Origin: Microbulbifer thermotolerans
GTDB lineage: Bacteria; Pseudomonadota; Gammaproteobacteria; Pseudomonadales; Cellvibrionaceae
Direction: 5' to 3'
DNA: 64,000 nt
Assembly: GCF_900112305.1 (NCBI RefSeq)
Contig: NZ_FOKT01000005.1
Coordinates: forward strand, 186,001 to 250,000
Positions 28,178 to 37,073 of this stretch are shown in pieces. Both the position numbers and the translations under genes were made by a program. How positions within the stretch are numbered: position 1 is the stretch's first letter; every line of letters starts with the position of its first letter. The notes beneath the pieces are model-generated. The model was not told where the DNA came from. It did not search any database and saw nothing but the letters and a program-made list of their open reading frames with translations.

Positions 28178-29302
28178 ATGGAACTCAATACCGTTGAAGA
28201 ACTGATCGACGATATCCGTCAGGGCAAAATGGTGATCCTGATGGATGACGAGGATCGGGAAAACGAGGGCGACTTGGTGATGGCCGCCGAGCAGGTGCGC
28301 GCGGAGGACATCAACTTTATGGCCACCCACGCCCGCGGTCTCATCTGTTTGCCCATGAGCAGGGAGCGCTGCGAGCAGCTGGATCTGCCGCTGATGTCGC
28401 GGGAAAACGGCGCTCAGTTCAATACCAACTTCACCGTGTCCATTGAGGCCGCCGAAGGCGTCACCACTGGTATATCCGCCGCTGACCGCGCGCGTACCAT
28501 TCGCGCTGCGGTCGCGCGCAATGCCAAACCCTCAGACTTGGTTCAGCCCGGTCATATTTTCCCGATTATGGCCCAGCCCGGTGGCGTACTGAGCCGGGCC
28601 GGTCACACTGAAGCGGGCTGCGACCTGGCGCGCCTGGCGGGTTTCGAGGCGGCCGCAGTTATCTGTGAGGTCATGAATGAAGACGGCACCATGGCGCGCC
28701 GCCCGGATCTGGAAAAATTTGCCCAGACCCACAACCTCAAGATTGGTACTATCGCCGACCTGATTAATTATCGCGCCTTGAACGAAAAGACCGTAGAGTG
28801 CATCAACGAGCGTTCGGTGCAGACCGAGTTCGGCGAATTCAAGCTGCGCACTTATCTGGATAAGGCCCGTCGCGAACGCCACTTCGCGTTTGTCAAAGGG
28901 GAGCCGACGCCGGAAGAACCGACTCTGGTGCGGGTGCATGTGGGCAATACATTGCGGGATGTGCTCGGTATCCGCCGAGGCGACGAAAAGTTCACTCCCT
29001 GGACCTTCCGCCGCGCGATGCAGCGCATCGCCGCAGAGGGCAAGGGAGTGGCGGTACTGATCTGCCACAACGAAACCACCGAGGAAATCGAGGAGAGCAT
29101 CGACTGGCTGATCAGCGGTAAACAACAGCGTCCCAGTCAGGATCTGGTTTACAAGCAGGTTGGAACCGGTTCGCAGATACTGCGCGATTTGAAGGTGCGC
29201 AAAATGCGCCTGATGAGCGCCCCGTTTAAATTCAGTGCCATTTCCGGTTTTGATCTGGAAGTGGAAGAGTATCTGAACGCGGACGACGGCGCTCGGGACT
29301 GA
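28178..29302 (+). CDS. ribB: 3,4-dihydroxy-2-butanone-4-phosphate synthase RibB fused to a degenerate RibA-like domain
   Basis: 374 aa. Residues 1-200 form an intact RibB: '[19 protein letters not shown]' with the acidic metal loop, '[12 protein letters not shown]', and '[22 protein letters not shown]'. Residues about 205-370 have GTP-cyclohydrolase-II outline but lack the zinc Cys motif (C-x10-C-x-C) and the RQEGRG loop seen in the separate RibA at 32639. This half is probably catalytically dead, with a structural or regulatory role. ATG 28178 gives the usual [10 protein letters not shown] start. It lies between ribE and ribH. Confidence 0.92.
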   Translation: MELNTVEELIDDIRQGKMVILMDDEDRENEGDLVMAAEQVRAEDINFMATHARGLICLPMSRERCEQLDLPLMSRENGAQFNTNFTVSIEAAEGVTTGISAADRARTIRAAVARNAKPSDLVQPGHIFPIMAQPGGVLSRAGHTEAGCDLARLAGFEAAAVICEVMNEDGTMARRPDLEKFAQTHNLKIGTIADLINYRALNEKTVECINERSVQTEFGEFKLRTYLDKARRERHFAFVKGEPTPEEPTLVRVHVGNTLRDVLGIRRGDEKFTPWTFRRAMQRIAAEGKGVAVLICHNETTEEIEESIDWLISGKQQRPSQDLVYKQVGTGSQILRDLKVRKMRLMSAPFKFSAISGFDLEVEEYLNADDGARD

Positions 29303-29360
29303 AGCGCCGGCCGGACCGAAGAACACCAGAACCCGTCTGCGGGGACAATGGAAAACAATT

Positions 29361-29831
29361 ATGAGCAATATCAAGGTTATCGAAGGCGATTTCACCAACT
29401 GTCAGGGCAAATACGCGCTGCTGGTAAGCCGCTGGAACAGTTTTGTGGTGGAGAGCCTGAAGGAAGGCGCTTTGGATACACTGCGCCGCAAGGGAATCAA
29501 GGATGAGGACATCACCGTCTACTACGCGCCGGGGGCCTTTGAGTTTCCGCTGGCCGCGCAAAAGCTGGCCGGAAGCGGTAAGTTCGATGCCATTATCGCG
29601 CTGGGTGCGGTGATTCGCGGCGGCACACCGCATTTCGAATATGTCGCCGGTGAGTGCACCAAAGGTCTGGCCCAGGTATCCCTGAACAGCGGTATTCCGG
29701 TGACTTTTGGCGTGCTGACCGTAGACAGTATCGAGCAGGCAATTGAACGCGCCGGTACCAAGGCTGGCAACAAAGGCTGCGAAGCGGCGGAAACTGCGTT
29801 GGAAATGGTCTCCCTGCTGGGCAAGATCTAA
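29361..29831 (+). CDS. ribH: 6,7-dimethyl-8-ribityllumazine synthase
   Basis: Condenses the RibB and RibD products. 156 aa with '[23 protein letters not shown]', '[17 protein letters not shown]', '[29 protein letters not shown]' (catalytic His in the HFEYV segment) and '[27 protein letters not shown]'. The stop TAA is part of the TAAG target duplication of a 103-bp repeat element that begins immediately after it. Confidence 0.96.
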   Translation: MSNIKVIEGDFTNCQGKYALLVSRWNSFVVESLKEGALDTLRRKGIKDEDITVYYAPGAFEFPLAAQKLAGSGKFDAIIALGAVIRGGTPHFEYVAGECTKGLAQVSLNSGIPVTFGVLTVDSIEQAIERAGTKAGNKGCEAAETALEMVSLLGKI

Positions 29832-29832
29832 G

Positions 29833-29935
29833 GAATTTCTGATTAATCCGCTTCACGGCGGTGTAGATTCTTCGGCGTCAAATGAGTGCTCTGGAATCAA
29901 CGACAGCGTCCGTGTGCATTAGTCAGGGGTTTTTC
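29833..29935 (+). repeat. 103-bp deletion derivative of the inverted-repeat element, copy E
   Basis: The left end GAATTTCTGATTAATCCGC and the right end GCATTAGTCAGGGGTTTTTC match the terminal repeats of the 213-bp copies, but the central hairpin arms are missing. TAAG flanks it on both sides (29829-29832, 29936-29939), the expected 4-bp duplication, and the first copy supplies the ribH stop codon. It lies in the ribH-nusB gap. Confidence 0.75.
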
Positions 29936-30019
29936 TAAGACCTGTCAGACTAGTCCCAATTGCCGCTTCACTTCCTCGCGGGCCCTGGCCGGGGAAGCCA
30001 ATAAAAGATTGATTGAACC

Positions 30020-30463
30020 ATGACTGTAACTGCATCCGCGCGCCGCAAGGCGCGCCATTATGCCATGCAGGCCCTTTATCAGTGGCACATGGCCGGCGCC
30101 AGCCTGAATACCATCGAGGCTGAGTTTCACGCCGATAACGATATGAGCAAGGCAGACGTGCCTTACTTTCGCGATCTGCTGCACGGTGTCGCGAAAAATC
30201 TCGATCGGGTGGAGGGCGCTTTCGCTCCCCATTTGGATCGCAGCGTCGATGAGCTGGATCCGGTTTCCCGGGCACTGCTGCGCATGTCCACCTATGAGTT
30301 GCTGCATCGCGTCGATGTGCCCTACAAGGTGGTGATCAATGAAGCGATCGCGTTGGCGAAAAAGTTCGGTCCCACCGACGCCTACAAATTTATCAACGGC
30401 ATTCTGGACAAGACCGCTGCGGACCTGCGCGCGGCCGAAGTAGCCGCGGATAAAAAGGCCTGA
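30020..30463 (+). CDS. nusB: Transcription antitermination factor NusB
   Basis: 147-aa all-helical NusB: '[21 protein letters not shown]', '[12 protein letters not shown]', '[53 protein letters not shown]'. It binds boxA RNA with NusE in rRNA antitermination. It follows ribH as in many proteobacteria, now separated from it by a repeat element and 188 nt. Confidence 0.96.
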   Translation: MTVTASARRKARHYAMQALYQWHMAGASLNTIEAEFHADNDMSKADVPYFRDLLHGVAKNLDRVEGAFAPHLDRSVDELDPVSRALLRMSTYELLHRVDVPYKVVINEAIALAKKFGPTDAYKFINGILDKTAADLRAAEVAADKKA

Positions 30464-30476
30464 GGCGCAAAGAGAC

Positions 30477-31427
30477 ATGCCGGCCGCTTCTGGCGAATTT
30501 GACATCATTCGCGATTTTTTTGCCGGGGCAAAAAAAAACAGCGAGGGCGTCGTACTGGGCATCGGCGATGACTGCGCCCTGCTGCGGCCGCCGGCGGAGG
30601 GGGTGCTCGCCACCTCGGTGGACACCCTGGTTGCGGACAGGCATTTTCCTGCCGGCGCGGACCCTGTTGCCGTTGCCGCCCGTGCACTGCGGGTCAACCT
30701 CAGTGATCTGGCGGCAATGAACGCGCGGCCACTCTGGTTTACCCTGGCACTGACGCTGCCCCACAGCGATGTCGATTGGCTGCGGGCTTTCTCCCGTGGC
30801 CTGCTGGAGACCGCGGCGCGCTATGGGATCTCTCTGGTGGGTGGCGATACCACCCGCGGTCCGCTGTCGATCACGATTCAGGTCACCGGTATCAGCGAGT
30901 GCCCCCTGCGCCGGGACGGCGCATCGGCGGGCGACGCAGTTTACGTGAGTGGCTCCCTGGGGGCCGCGGCGGCGGCTCTTCCGGTCATATTGGGGCAGCA
31001 GCCGGCCGCTGAAAGCACTCGGCGGGAGGCTGAGCACGTCTTCTATTTTCCCGAGCCGCAATTGTCCCTCTCCGAGTCCATCGGTGGTCTGGCCAGCAGC
31101 GCGCTGGATATCTCCGACGGTCTGCTCGCCGATCTCGGGCATATTTGCGCCGCCAGCGGCGTGAGTGCGGATATCGATATGCAAGCCCTGCCGGTGGCGC
31201 CGCTGGCGCAGCAGCTGGCAGGCGAGGGCGCTGCGGCGTTGGCCGCGGGCGGTGGAGACGACTATCAGTTGTGTTTTACCGTACCGCCGGAAAATATTCC
31301 GCAGCTGGAACTGCTCGGTCTGGATGTGACGCGGATCGGTCGCATTGTCGAAGGTGCGGGCGAAGTCCGGGCCTGGCGGGACGGTGAGCGCTGGATTCCC
31401 CAGGCATGCGGCTATCAACACTTTTGA
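30477..31427 (+). CDS. thiL: Thiamine-monophosphate kinase
   Basis: ATP-dependent kinase making thiamine diphosphate. 316 aa with 'GEFDIIRDFF', 'LGIGDDCALLRPP', 'DTLVADRHFPAGADP', 'RALRVNLSDLAAMNARPLWFTLALTLP', 'GISLVGGDTTRGPLSITIQVTG' and 'ALDISDGLLADLGHI'. ATG 30477 is 13 nt after nusB with AAAGAGA upstream. PgpA starts 8 nt after its stop. Confidence 0.95.
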   Translation: MPAASGEFDIIRDFFAGAKKNSEGVVLGIGDDCALLRPPAEGVLATSVDTLVADRHFPAGADPVAVAARALRVNLSDLAAMNARPLWFTLALTLPHSDVDWLRAFSRGLLETAARYGISLVGGDTTRGPLSITIQVTGISECPLRRDGASAGDAVYVSGSLGAAAAALPVILGQQPAAESTRREAEHVFYFPEPQLSLSESIGGLASSALDISDGLLADLGHICAASGVSADIDMQALPVAPLAQQLAGEGAAALAAGGGDDYQLCFTVPPENIPQLELLGLDVTRIGRIVEGAGEVRAWRDGERWIPQACGYQHF

Positions 31428-31434
31428 TCGGACT

Positions 31435-31914
31435 ATGAAAAAAACCAGTTTCCGCCAGCTGTTGCGCGACCCGGTAATGTTGCTGGCTTTTGGCTTCGGC
31501 TCCGGACTGGCGCCCAGAGCGCCGGGTACTTTTGGAACCCTTGCGGCCATTCCCTTCTGGTGGCTGCTCGCCGGGCTGTCCCCCGCCTGGTATCTGGTGC
31601 TGGTCACCGCCGCCGCCTTGCTTGGTTGCTACCTGTGCGGCGCCGCATCGGAAAAGCTCGGTGTACATGACCACGGGGGCATCGTCTGGGATGAGATGGT
31701 GGGCTACTGGCTGACCATGTTTATGGCCCCCGCAGGCTGGGCATGGGCGCTGTATGGATTCGCGCTCTTTCGCCTGTTCGACATCGTCAAACCGCCGCCC
31801 ATCCGCTGGATTGACCGCCGCGTACACGGTGGTGTCGGAATTATGCTGGACGATATACTGGCGGGCATCTTTGCAGCGTTATTGCTGCAATTGACCGCCC
31901 TGGTGATCGGATAG
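31435..31914 (+). CDS. pgpA: Phosphatidylglycerophosphatase A
   Basis: 159-aa membrane phosphatase making phosphatidylglycerol. 'FGFGSGLAPRAPGTFGTLAAIPF' near the N-terminus, 'HDHGGIVWDEMVGYWLTMF' with catalytic acidic residues, and 'LFRLFDIVKPPPIRWIDRRVHGGVGIMLDDILAG' are diagnostic; the gaps between are transmembrane. ATG 31435 lies 8 nt after thiL; the frame extends upstream into thiL but without homology. Confidence 0.95.
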   Translation: MKKTSFRQLLRDPVMLLAFGFGSGLAPRAPGTFGTLAAIPFWWLLAGLSPAWYLVLVTAAALLGCYLCGAASEKLGVHDHGGIVWDEMVGYWLTMFMAPAGWAWALYGFALFRLFDIVKPPPIRWIDRRVHGGVGIMLDDILAGIFAALLLQLTALVIG

Positions 31915-31924
31915 GGAAGCGCCC

Positions 31925-32557
31925 ATGCGTCTTATGCTTGTCTGGCTGTGCCTGCTTTCGCCTGAGGTCGCATTTGCTCAGCAGGTACAACTGAAAGGAC
32001 TGTTTGGCACTAGCGCCATGCTGGAAATCGACGGACATCAGCGATTGTTGAAATCCGGGCAGAAATCCCCGGAAGGTGTGCAGTTGATCGAGGCGAATAC
32101 CCGCTATGCGCGCGTGAAAATTGACGGGCGAGAGCAGAAGCTGACCCTGGATGCGCCTGTGGCCAGCAGCTACGCGGAAACTCGGCGGGCTGAGGTGCGT
32201 TTGATGCCGGACAGTCGCGGCCACTACAACACCAGCGCCTGGATTAACGGTCGCAGTGTGCCGGTTCTGGTGGATACCGGCGCCACCAATATCTCGCTCA
32301 ACTACCCCACCGCGCGCCGCCTGGGATTGAATCTGGAGCGGGCGCGTCCGGTACAGGTGGCGACCGCTAATGGTATGGTCCGCGCTTACAAGCTGCGCCT
32401 GGACAGTGTCACTATCGGCGGTATTGCGCTGACCAATGTGGACGCCACGGTACACGCGGACGACTTCCCCCGCATAACCCTGCTCGGCAACAGTTTTCTG
32501 AGCCGGGTGGATATGGAGCAGCAGGGCGGCGTCCTGATACTGCGGGCCCGCAACTGA
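31925..32557 (+). CDS. Retropepsin-like clan AA aspartic protease (TIGR02281-type)
   Basis: 210 aa with a signal peptide (MRLMLVWLCLLSPEVAFAQ) and a C-terminal single-domain retropepsin fold. The catalytic DTGA lies in 'SVPVLVDTGATNISLNYPTARRLGL' (about 113-137), and the flap/second motif is 'ITLLGNSFLSRVDMEQQGG'. Being single-domain it should act as a dimer, in the periplasm. Substrate unknown. GGGAAG precedes ATG 31925, 10 nt after pgpA, so it may be the last gene of that transcript. Confidence 0.85.
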   Translation: MRLMLVWLCLLSPEVAFAQQVQLKGLFGTSAMLEIDGHQRLLKSGQKSPEGVQLIEANTRYARVKIDGREQKLTLDAPVASSYAETRRAEVRLMPDSRGHYNTSAWINGRSVPVLVDTGATNISLNYPTARRLGLNLERARPVQVATANGMVRAYKLRLDSVTIGGIALTNVDATVHADDFPRITLLGNSFLSRVDMEQQGGVLILRARN

Positions 32558-32638
32558 AAATGTGGGCCGTACCACGGCGCTAGCGCACCGGAACCCGTGA
32601 ACCGGAAGCGACGCCATTCGATATTGAGAGGTACGAAT

Positions 32639-33247
32639 TTGACCATTCGCTATGTGGAGTCATCCAAACTGCCCACCTCCTGGGGCATGTTTGAAATGCA
32701 TGGCTTTGAAGATGTAGAGGCAGGCAAAGAGCACGTGGTGCTCACTATGGGAGATATAGGAACAGGCGAGGCGCTGCTGGCTCGCATCCATTCAGAATGC
32801 CTGACGGGAGACGCGCTTTTCTCCCTGCGCTGTGACTGCGGTGCGCAGTTGCAGCACGCTATGCACCGGATCGCGATGGAGGGCCGCGGCGCCATCTTTT
32901 ATCTGCGCCAGGAGGGGCGCGGCATCGGTCTTTTGAACAAGATCCGCGCCTATCACCTACAGGACTGTGGTGCCGACACCGTGGAAGCCAACGAACAGCT
33001 GGGTTTTGGCGCCGATATGCGCGATTACTCGATTTTGAAGGCCATGTGCGAGCATTTGGGGATTCAGTCTGTACGCCTGATGACCAACAACCCGCGCAAG
33101 GTAAAGGCCTTGCAGGATCTGGGTATAGAGGTTGTAGAGCGCCTGCCCCATCAGAGTGGTCGCAATCCGCACAATGTTAAATATCTGTCCACTAAAAAGG
33201 GCAAGCTGGGGCACCTGTTCGACGATAATGGCGAAGAGCAGGAGTAA
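32639..33247 (+). CDS. ribA: GTP cyclohydrolase II (stand-alone RibA)
   Basis: First committed enzyme of riboflavin synthesis. Started at TTG 32639 (GAGAGG upstream) the protein is 202 aa, and its zinc cysteines fall at C54, C65 and C67, the same numbers as E. coli RibA, which supports this non-ATG start over ATG 32597. Other motifs: '[21 protein letters not shown]', '[23 protein letters not shown]', '[18 protein letters not shown]', '[12 protein letters not shown]'. It supplies the activity missing from the degenerate domain of the RibB fusion. Confidence 0.95.
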   Translation: MTIRYVESSKLPTSWGMFEMHGFEDVEAGKEHVVLTMGDIGTGEALLARIHSECLTGDALFSLRCDCGAQLQHAMHRIAMEGRGAIFYLRQEGRGIGLLNKIRAYHLQDCGADTVEANEQLGFGADMRDYSILKAMCEHLGIQSVRLMTNNPRKVKALQDLGIEVVERLPHQSGRNPHNVKYLSTKKGKLGHLFDDNGEEQE

Positions 33248-33293
33248 TTCGCCAATCACCTCTCGTGATTGATGGGGCGAAGCCCCCGGGGGC
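33248..33293. terminator. Inverted repeats between convergent ribA and pullulanase genes
   Basis: TTCGCCAATCAC pairs with GTGATT and, after a bulge, GGCGAA (33248-33280), and a GCCCCCGGGGGC palindrome follows. There is no long U-run. Position between two gene ends suggests a termination region. Confidence 0.35.
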
Positions 33294-33344
33294 GTGTAAA
33301 AACGGCCTCGGAGGATTCGCCCTAGCGGCGGGATCAGTCGCGGA

Positions 33345-36300
33345 TTAATCCCACCACCATACGTGTTTCCGCGGGCCGTGACGCTTCTCCACAAACACGA
33401 CAGTGCTGCGCCCAGGCAGGGTGAAGGTACCGCTGTCTCGGTCGAAATCCACTGTGCGCAGGCGTCGATCCACCGAGAATTTCTGCAACGGGTGCAATTT
33501 CAGGTTCAGGCCGCGCAGGCTGTCTTTGCTGAATTGCACGGTTTCGTCGTCGCCGTTAAACAGTACCAGTATTCGCGCATAGCGGCGGTCTACTTCGCCT
33601 TTCCTGTCTCTGAGTTGCATGGCGATCAGCCCGGGAACCTGTTCTGGCCCTGTGTTGAGAAAACTCAGGTGCTTTTCTACCGCTTCGGCCGTCGGCAGGC
33701 GGAACAGCGGTGAGCTGTTGCGTATTGCCAGCTGTTCTCGGAAGAGGGCTGTGCTCCACAGTCGGTGTATTTTCCGCGGTGAAAGGTTTGGATTGGCCAA
33801 CAGTGGCTGCATGATTTGCCAGTTGTCCTGATTTTTTTCGGCGATGGGCAGGCCCGCTCCCCATTTGCTGGTTTCTAAACTGAAGTCCAGTGCATTGAAC
33901 CAGTCGCCGGAGTTGTAGCTGTCCCTGTCCATGGATTTGGAGCGCAGGAATTCCTGCCCGGCGTGGATAAACGGAACGCCCTGGGCGAAGAGTACCAGTG
34001 AGTTGCTAAACGCCTGCATGCGCACCCGCTCTTCCAACGAAGCGGTGCTGTTGGCCTTGATCTGAATCCCGTCGAACAGGGTTTCATTGTCGTGGGCGGC
34101 AATATAGTTGATTGATTCCTGCGGGTCGGCAGTGTAGCCGGTGGGCTGGCCGTTGTAGATCAACTGGCTGCCGGTAATCGCATTGCCGCTGGCATCGATC
34201 AGCGGGTAATCGGCCAGGTTACCGGCCAGTGAAATACGCACCTTGTCCGCCAGGGTCAGCAGTGTGGCGCGTTCGTCGCCGCCGGCGAATTTTCCGTTGG
34301 AATCGGTATAGAGGCCGTTGCCGAAACCCTGTTCTTCATAGCCGCCGAACGGGTTACCGCCGCGCACCGCATCGCGCAGCCGGTCGTTAAAGGTGCCTAC
34401 GCCGGTGCCAGCCATATTGCTTTGGCGAGCCTGTACAAAACGGGCATCGTTCGCCACTTCACCGAAATTCCAGCCTTCACCGTAGAGGTAGATGCTGCTG
34501 CCATCGACACCGTCCTCTTTGAGTGTCAGGGATTGCAGGAATGCCTGTGCCTTGAGGATATTGTCGCGGCTGTGATGGCCCATCAGGTCGAAGCGGAAAC
34601 CGTCCACCTTGTAGGCTTTTGCCCAGGTGAGCATGGAATCCAGCATTAGCTTTTCCATCATCGCGTGTTCGCTGGCGGTGTTGGCGCAGCAGCTGCTCAT
34701 TTCCACACCGCCTTCCAGGTTGCGGCGGTGGTAGTAGCCGGGAACAATTTTATCGAGAACGGAATTGTCGTATTGGCCAAAGGAGCTGGTGTGGTTGTAG
34801 ACCACATCCATTACCACCCGCAGGCCGATACGGGAAAGCCCCTGCACCATTTCGCGGAATTCGCGGATACGTGCCACACCATCGGGGTTGGTGCTGTAAC
34901 TGCCCTCGGGCACGGTGAAATGCAGCGGGTCGTAGCCCCAGTTGAAACCGTCGCTGTCCCGTACGGCACTGACCGCTGCCTGCTGCTCTGCGCTGTCCGG
35001 AGCATAGACGGAAAGGTCCGGGGTTTGCGCTTGCTGGCTGCGATCTTCGTTTACCGTGGCGAAATCGAAAGCGGGCAACAGGTGCACATGGGTCAGTCCG
35101 GCGCGGGCCAGCCCAGCTAGATGGCGCATACCATCACTGTTGTACTTGGTAAACGCCTTAAAGGTACCCCGTGCCTCTTCCGGTACGGTTTTATCTTCGA
35201 TGCTGAAGTCGCGCACATGCAATTCGTAGACGGAAATATCTTCCGCTTTCTCCAGGCGCGGCTTGCGCAGCCGGTCCCACCCGCGAGGTTTTAAGTCGCG
35301 GTCATCCAGGTTGACGATCTGGCTTTTGCCGCTGTTGATGGACAGGCTCAGGGAATAGGGGTCGGTGACCAGATTGGTCTCAATACTGCGACTGAAATAG
35401 GAATAGACCTCTACTTCGTAGAGATAGAACTTACGATCCCATTGCTTATCTATGTCCGCGGTCCATACTCCAGTGCCCTGGTCGAAGACCATTGGCACAA
35501 TCATATCGGCGGTGTTGCCAGCCGCGTCGCGGAACAGGTGCAGTTTTACTGAGCGTGCGGTGGGCGCCCAGAGTTTGAAGGCGATGGATGTATGGCCGAC
35601 GATGGCACCGAGGTCGCCGTCGTAGGCGAAGCGGTCGTCGAGGGCGCCCGCCAGCTGCACACCGGTGGCGTCTCGGACTTGACCTTCGCTGTCGTAAATT
35701 GCCACCGCCAGTTGCTTTGTTACTAAGTCGCTGATCGGTGGGCTTCCAGCGGGCAGCTGCAGTGCGGTGTAGCCGGATAGGTGGGGGAATTTTTGCCGCA
35801 CGGCATCGGAGAGGCTGCTTGTTTGCAGGGTTATCTCACCGTCGCCGCTGACGCCGTCGGTACCCAGTTTCAGCTTGGCATCTGTGCTGAAGTGCAACTT
35901 GACGGTGTCGCCGTCCCGCGGGGAAATGTTCCAGGCGAAGGTATCCGCCGAGACCCAATGGGCCTTGTCCAGGCTCAAGTCGCCGCGGGGAATACCGTTG
36001 GTACTCACGCTCACCTGTTTTGTCGCACTGTCGAAGGCGAAGTAGATTTCGTCATTGTCCTCGCTTACAGTGAATGCGAGGTTATTTCCCTGATTGCCGT
36101 AGCTTTCGCTCCAGCTTTCATCTAAAGCTACTTTAAATTCGTAGTCTCCTGCGGCAATTTTGTCGGTGACAAAGGTATAGATGCCGTCGCCATCGAGGTC
36201 CTGCATCCAGCTCCGCAGACAGTCCGGCTGCCAGTCTCCGGGGCAGCCTAGCTGGGACTGAAAATTGCCCGCCACAGTGGCGATGGTGCTGTTGACGTTG

Positions 36301-36698
36301 TCTGTGATCCAGTGGGTCTCGTGGTCGTAGATAAATTTGACCTCTCTCCCTGCACCCAGATGCAGCGGGATATTGGCGCCATCGCGCCAGCCGCCCAGGC
36401 CGTAGTTTTCATTCCAGCTACCGTTCAGTGCCGCTTTGTATTCCCAATTGCCGGCGGGAATAAAGAAGCTGCCCTGCCATTTGTCGTCACTGGCGTCGTA
36501 GCCGAGCATGCTGGCGGCACATTCCGGCTGCCAGTCTCCGGGACAACCGAGTTGGCCTTGGATGGTACCGGGAATATTGACCGCTGAGGGCTCAGGGGTA
36601 TCGGATGACTGTGCCGGTAGGCAAATGGTACAGAGCAAACTGCTGAGCAGGAGGCGCACCAGTGGAGGCACCCCGATAAAGAGTTTTATCGATCGCAT
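33345..36698 (-). CDS. pulA: Pullulanase (GH13, pullulanase-type alpha-1,6-glucosidase)
   Basis: Secreted debranching enzyme of 1117 aa. After the signal peptide come two homologous modules (about residues 43-102 and 142-200), each with 'QLGCPGDWQP' and 'W.E.YG' patterns, like the X25 modules of amylopullulanases. Then come pullulanase-associated and CBM48-like domains, then the catalytic barrel: DVVYNHT (about 629), FRFDLMGHH (about 699, nucleophile Asp), YLYGEGWN (about 736, acid/base Glu), AAHDNETLFD (about 866). It cleaves alpha-1,6 links in pullulan and starch. It converges with ribA. A lipobox is not evident, so it is probably periplasmic or secreted. Confidence 0.93.
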   Translation of the reverse strand: MRSIKLFIGVPPLVRLLLSSLLCTICLPAQSSDTPEPSAVNIPGTIQGQLGCPGDWQPECAASMLGYDASDDKWQGSFFIPAGNWEYKAALNGSWNENYGLGGWRDGANIPLHLGAGREVKFIYDHETHWITDNVNSTIATVAGNFQSQLGCPGDWQPDCLRSWMQDLDGDGIYTFVTDKIAAGDYEFKVALDESWSESYGNQGNNLAFTVSEDNDEIYFAFDSATKQVSVSTNGIPRGDLSLDKAHWVSADTFAWNISPRDGDTVKLHFSTDAKLKLGTDGVSGDGEITLQTSSLSDAVRQKFPHLSGYTALQLPAGSPPISDLVTKQLAVAIYDSEGQVRDATGVQLAGALDDRFAYDGDLGAIVGHTSIAFKLWAPTARSVKLHLFRDAAGNTADMIVPMVFDQGTGVWTADIDKQWDRKFYLYEVEVYSYFSRSIETNLVTDPYSLSLSINSGKSQIVNLDDRDLKPRGWDRLRKPRLEKAEDISVYELHVRDFSIEDKTVPEEARGTFKAFTKYNSDGMRHLAGLARAGLTHVHLLPAFDFATVNEDRSQQAQTPDLSVYAPDSAEQQAAVSAVRDSDGFNWGYDPLHFTVPEGSYSTNPDGVARIREFREMVQGLSRIGLRVVMDVVYNHTSSFGQYDNSVLDKIVPGYYHRRNLEGGVEMSSCCANTASEHAMMEKLMLDSMLTWAKAYKVDGFRFDLMGHHSRDNILKAQAFLQSLTLKEDGVDGSSIYLYGEGWNFGEVANDARFVQARQSNMAGTGVGTFNDRLRDAVRGGNPFGGYEEQGFGNGLYTDSNGKFAGGDERATLLTLADKVRISLAGNLADYPLIDASGNAITGSQLIYNGQPTGYTADPQESINYIAAHDNETLFDGIQIKANSTASLEERVRMQAFSNSLVLFAQGVPFIHAGQEFLRSKSMDRDSYNSGDWFNALDFSLETSKWGAGLPIAEKNQDNWQIMQPLLANPNLSPRKIHRLWSTALFREQLAIRNSSPLFRLPTAEAVEKHLSFLNTGPEQVPGLIAMQLRDRKGEVDRRYARILVLFNGDDETVQFSKDSLRGLNLKLHPLQKFSVDRRLRTVDFDRDSGTFTLPGRSTVVFVEKRHGPRKHVWWWD

Positions 36699-37005
36699 AG
36701 GTTTGGTCCGGGTTATTTTTATTTAATGATGGGAGTCGAAAATATCTCCCTTTGTCTATTGAATCCCAGGGGAAAGGGGAGTGGCATCCCACCCCCGGGG
36801 AGGTGGAGTGCGGTGAAAAGGGGAGGAGGTGAAAAGCGGGTTGCGCGTCACAAAAATTTTATAAATGTGTCACAGCACGGCAAACCGGGAGGCGCATTCT
36901 TGATCGCGAGTAAAAAACGCGGTGGAACTTCACACAGCGGCTATACTCAAACCATCAGATTGTTGCGGGTCGAGAAAGGTGATGCACTCGTTTCAATCGG
37001 ATATA

Positions 37006-37032
37006 AAGGCCGGCTAAAAGCCGGCTTTTCTT
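37006..37032. terminator. Intrinsic terminator in the pulA-DUF885 gap
   Basis: GCCGGC (37010-37015) pairs with GCCGGC (37021-37026) around TAAAA, flanked by AAAG and TTTTCTTTT. The U-run is strongest for rightward transcription, though it also lies just past the leftward DUF885 gene. The rest of the 375-nt spacer (36699-37073) carries a TATACT at 36942-36947 that could start a short RNA ending here, or serve the pulA region. Confidence 0.7.
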
Positions 37033-37073
37033 TTATCGGGGGTACTGCAGGCGCGATACGGGATTGGCTGGGT

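Noticed and set aside
34665..35120. Long plus-strand frames antisense to pulA, dxs and ispA
   Set aside because: They mirror the codon bias of the real minus-strand genes, as expected in GC-rich DNA.
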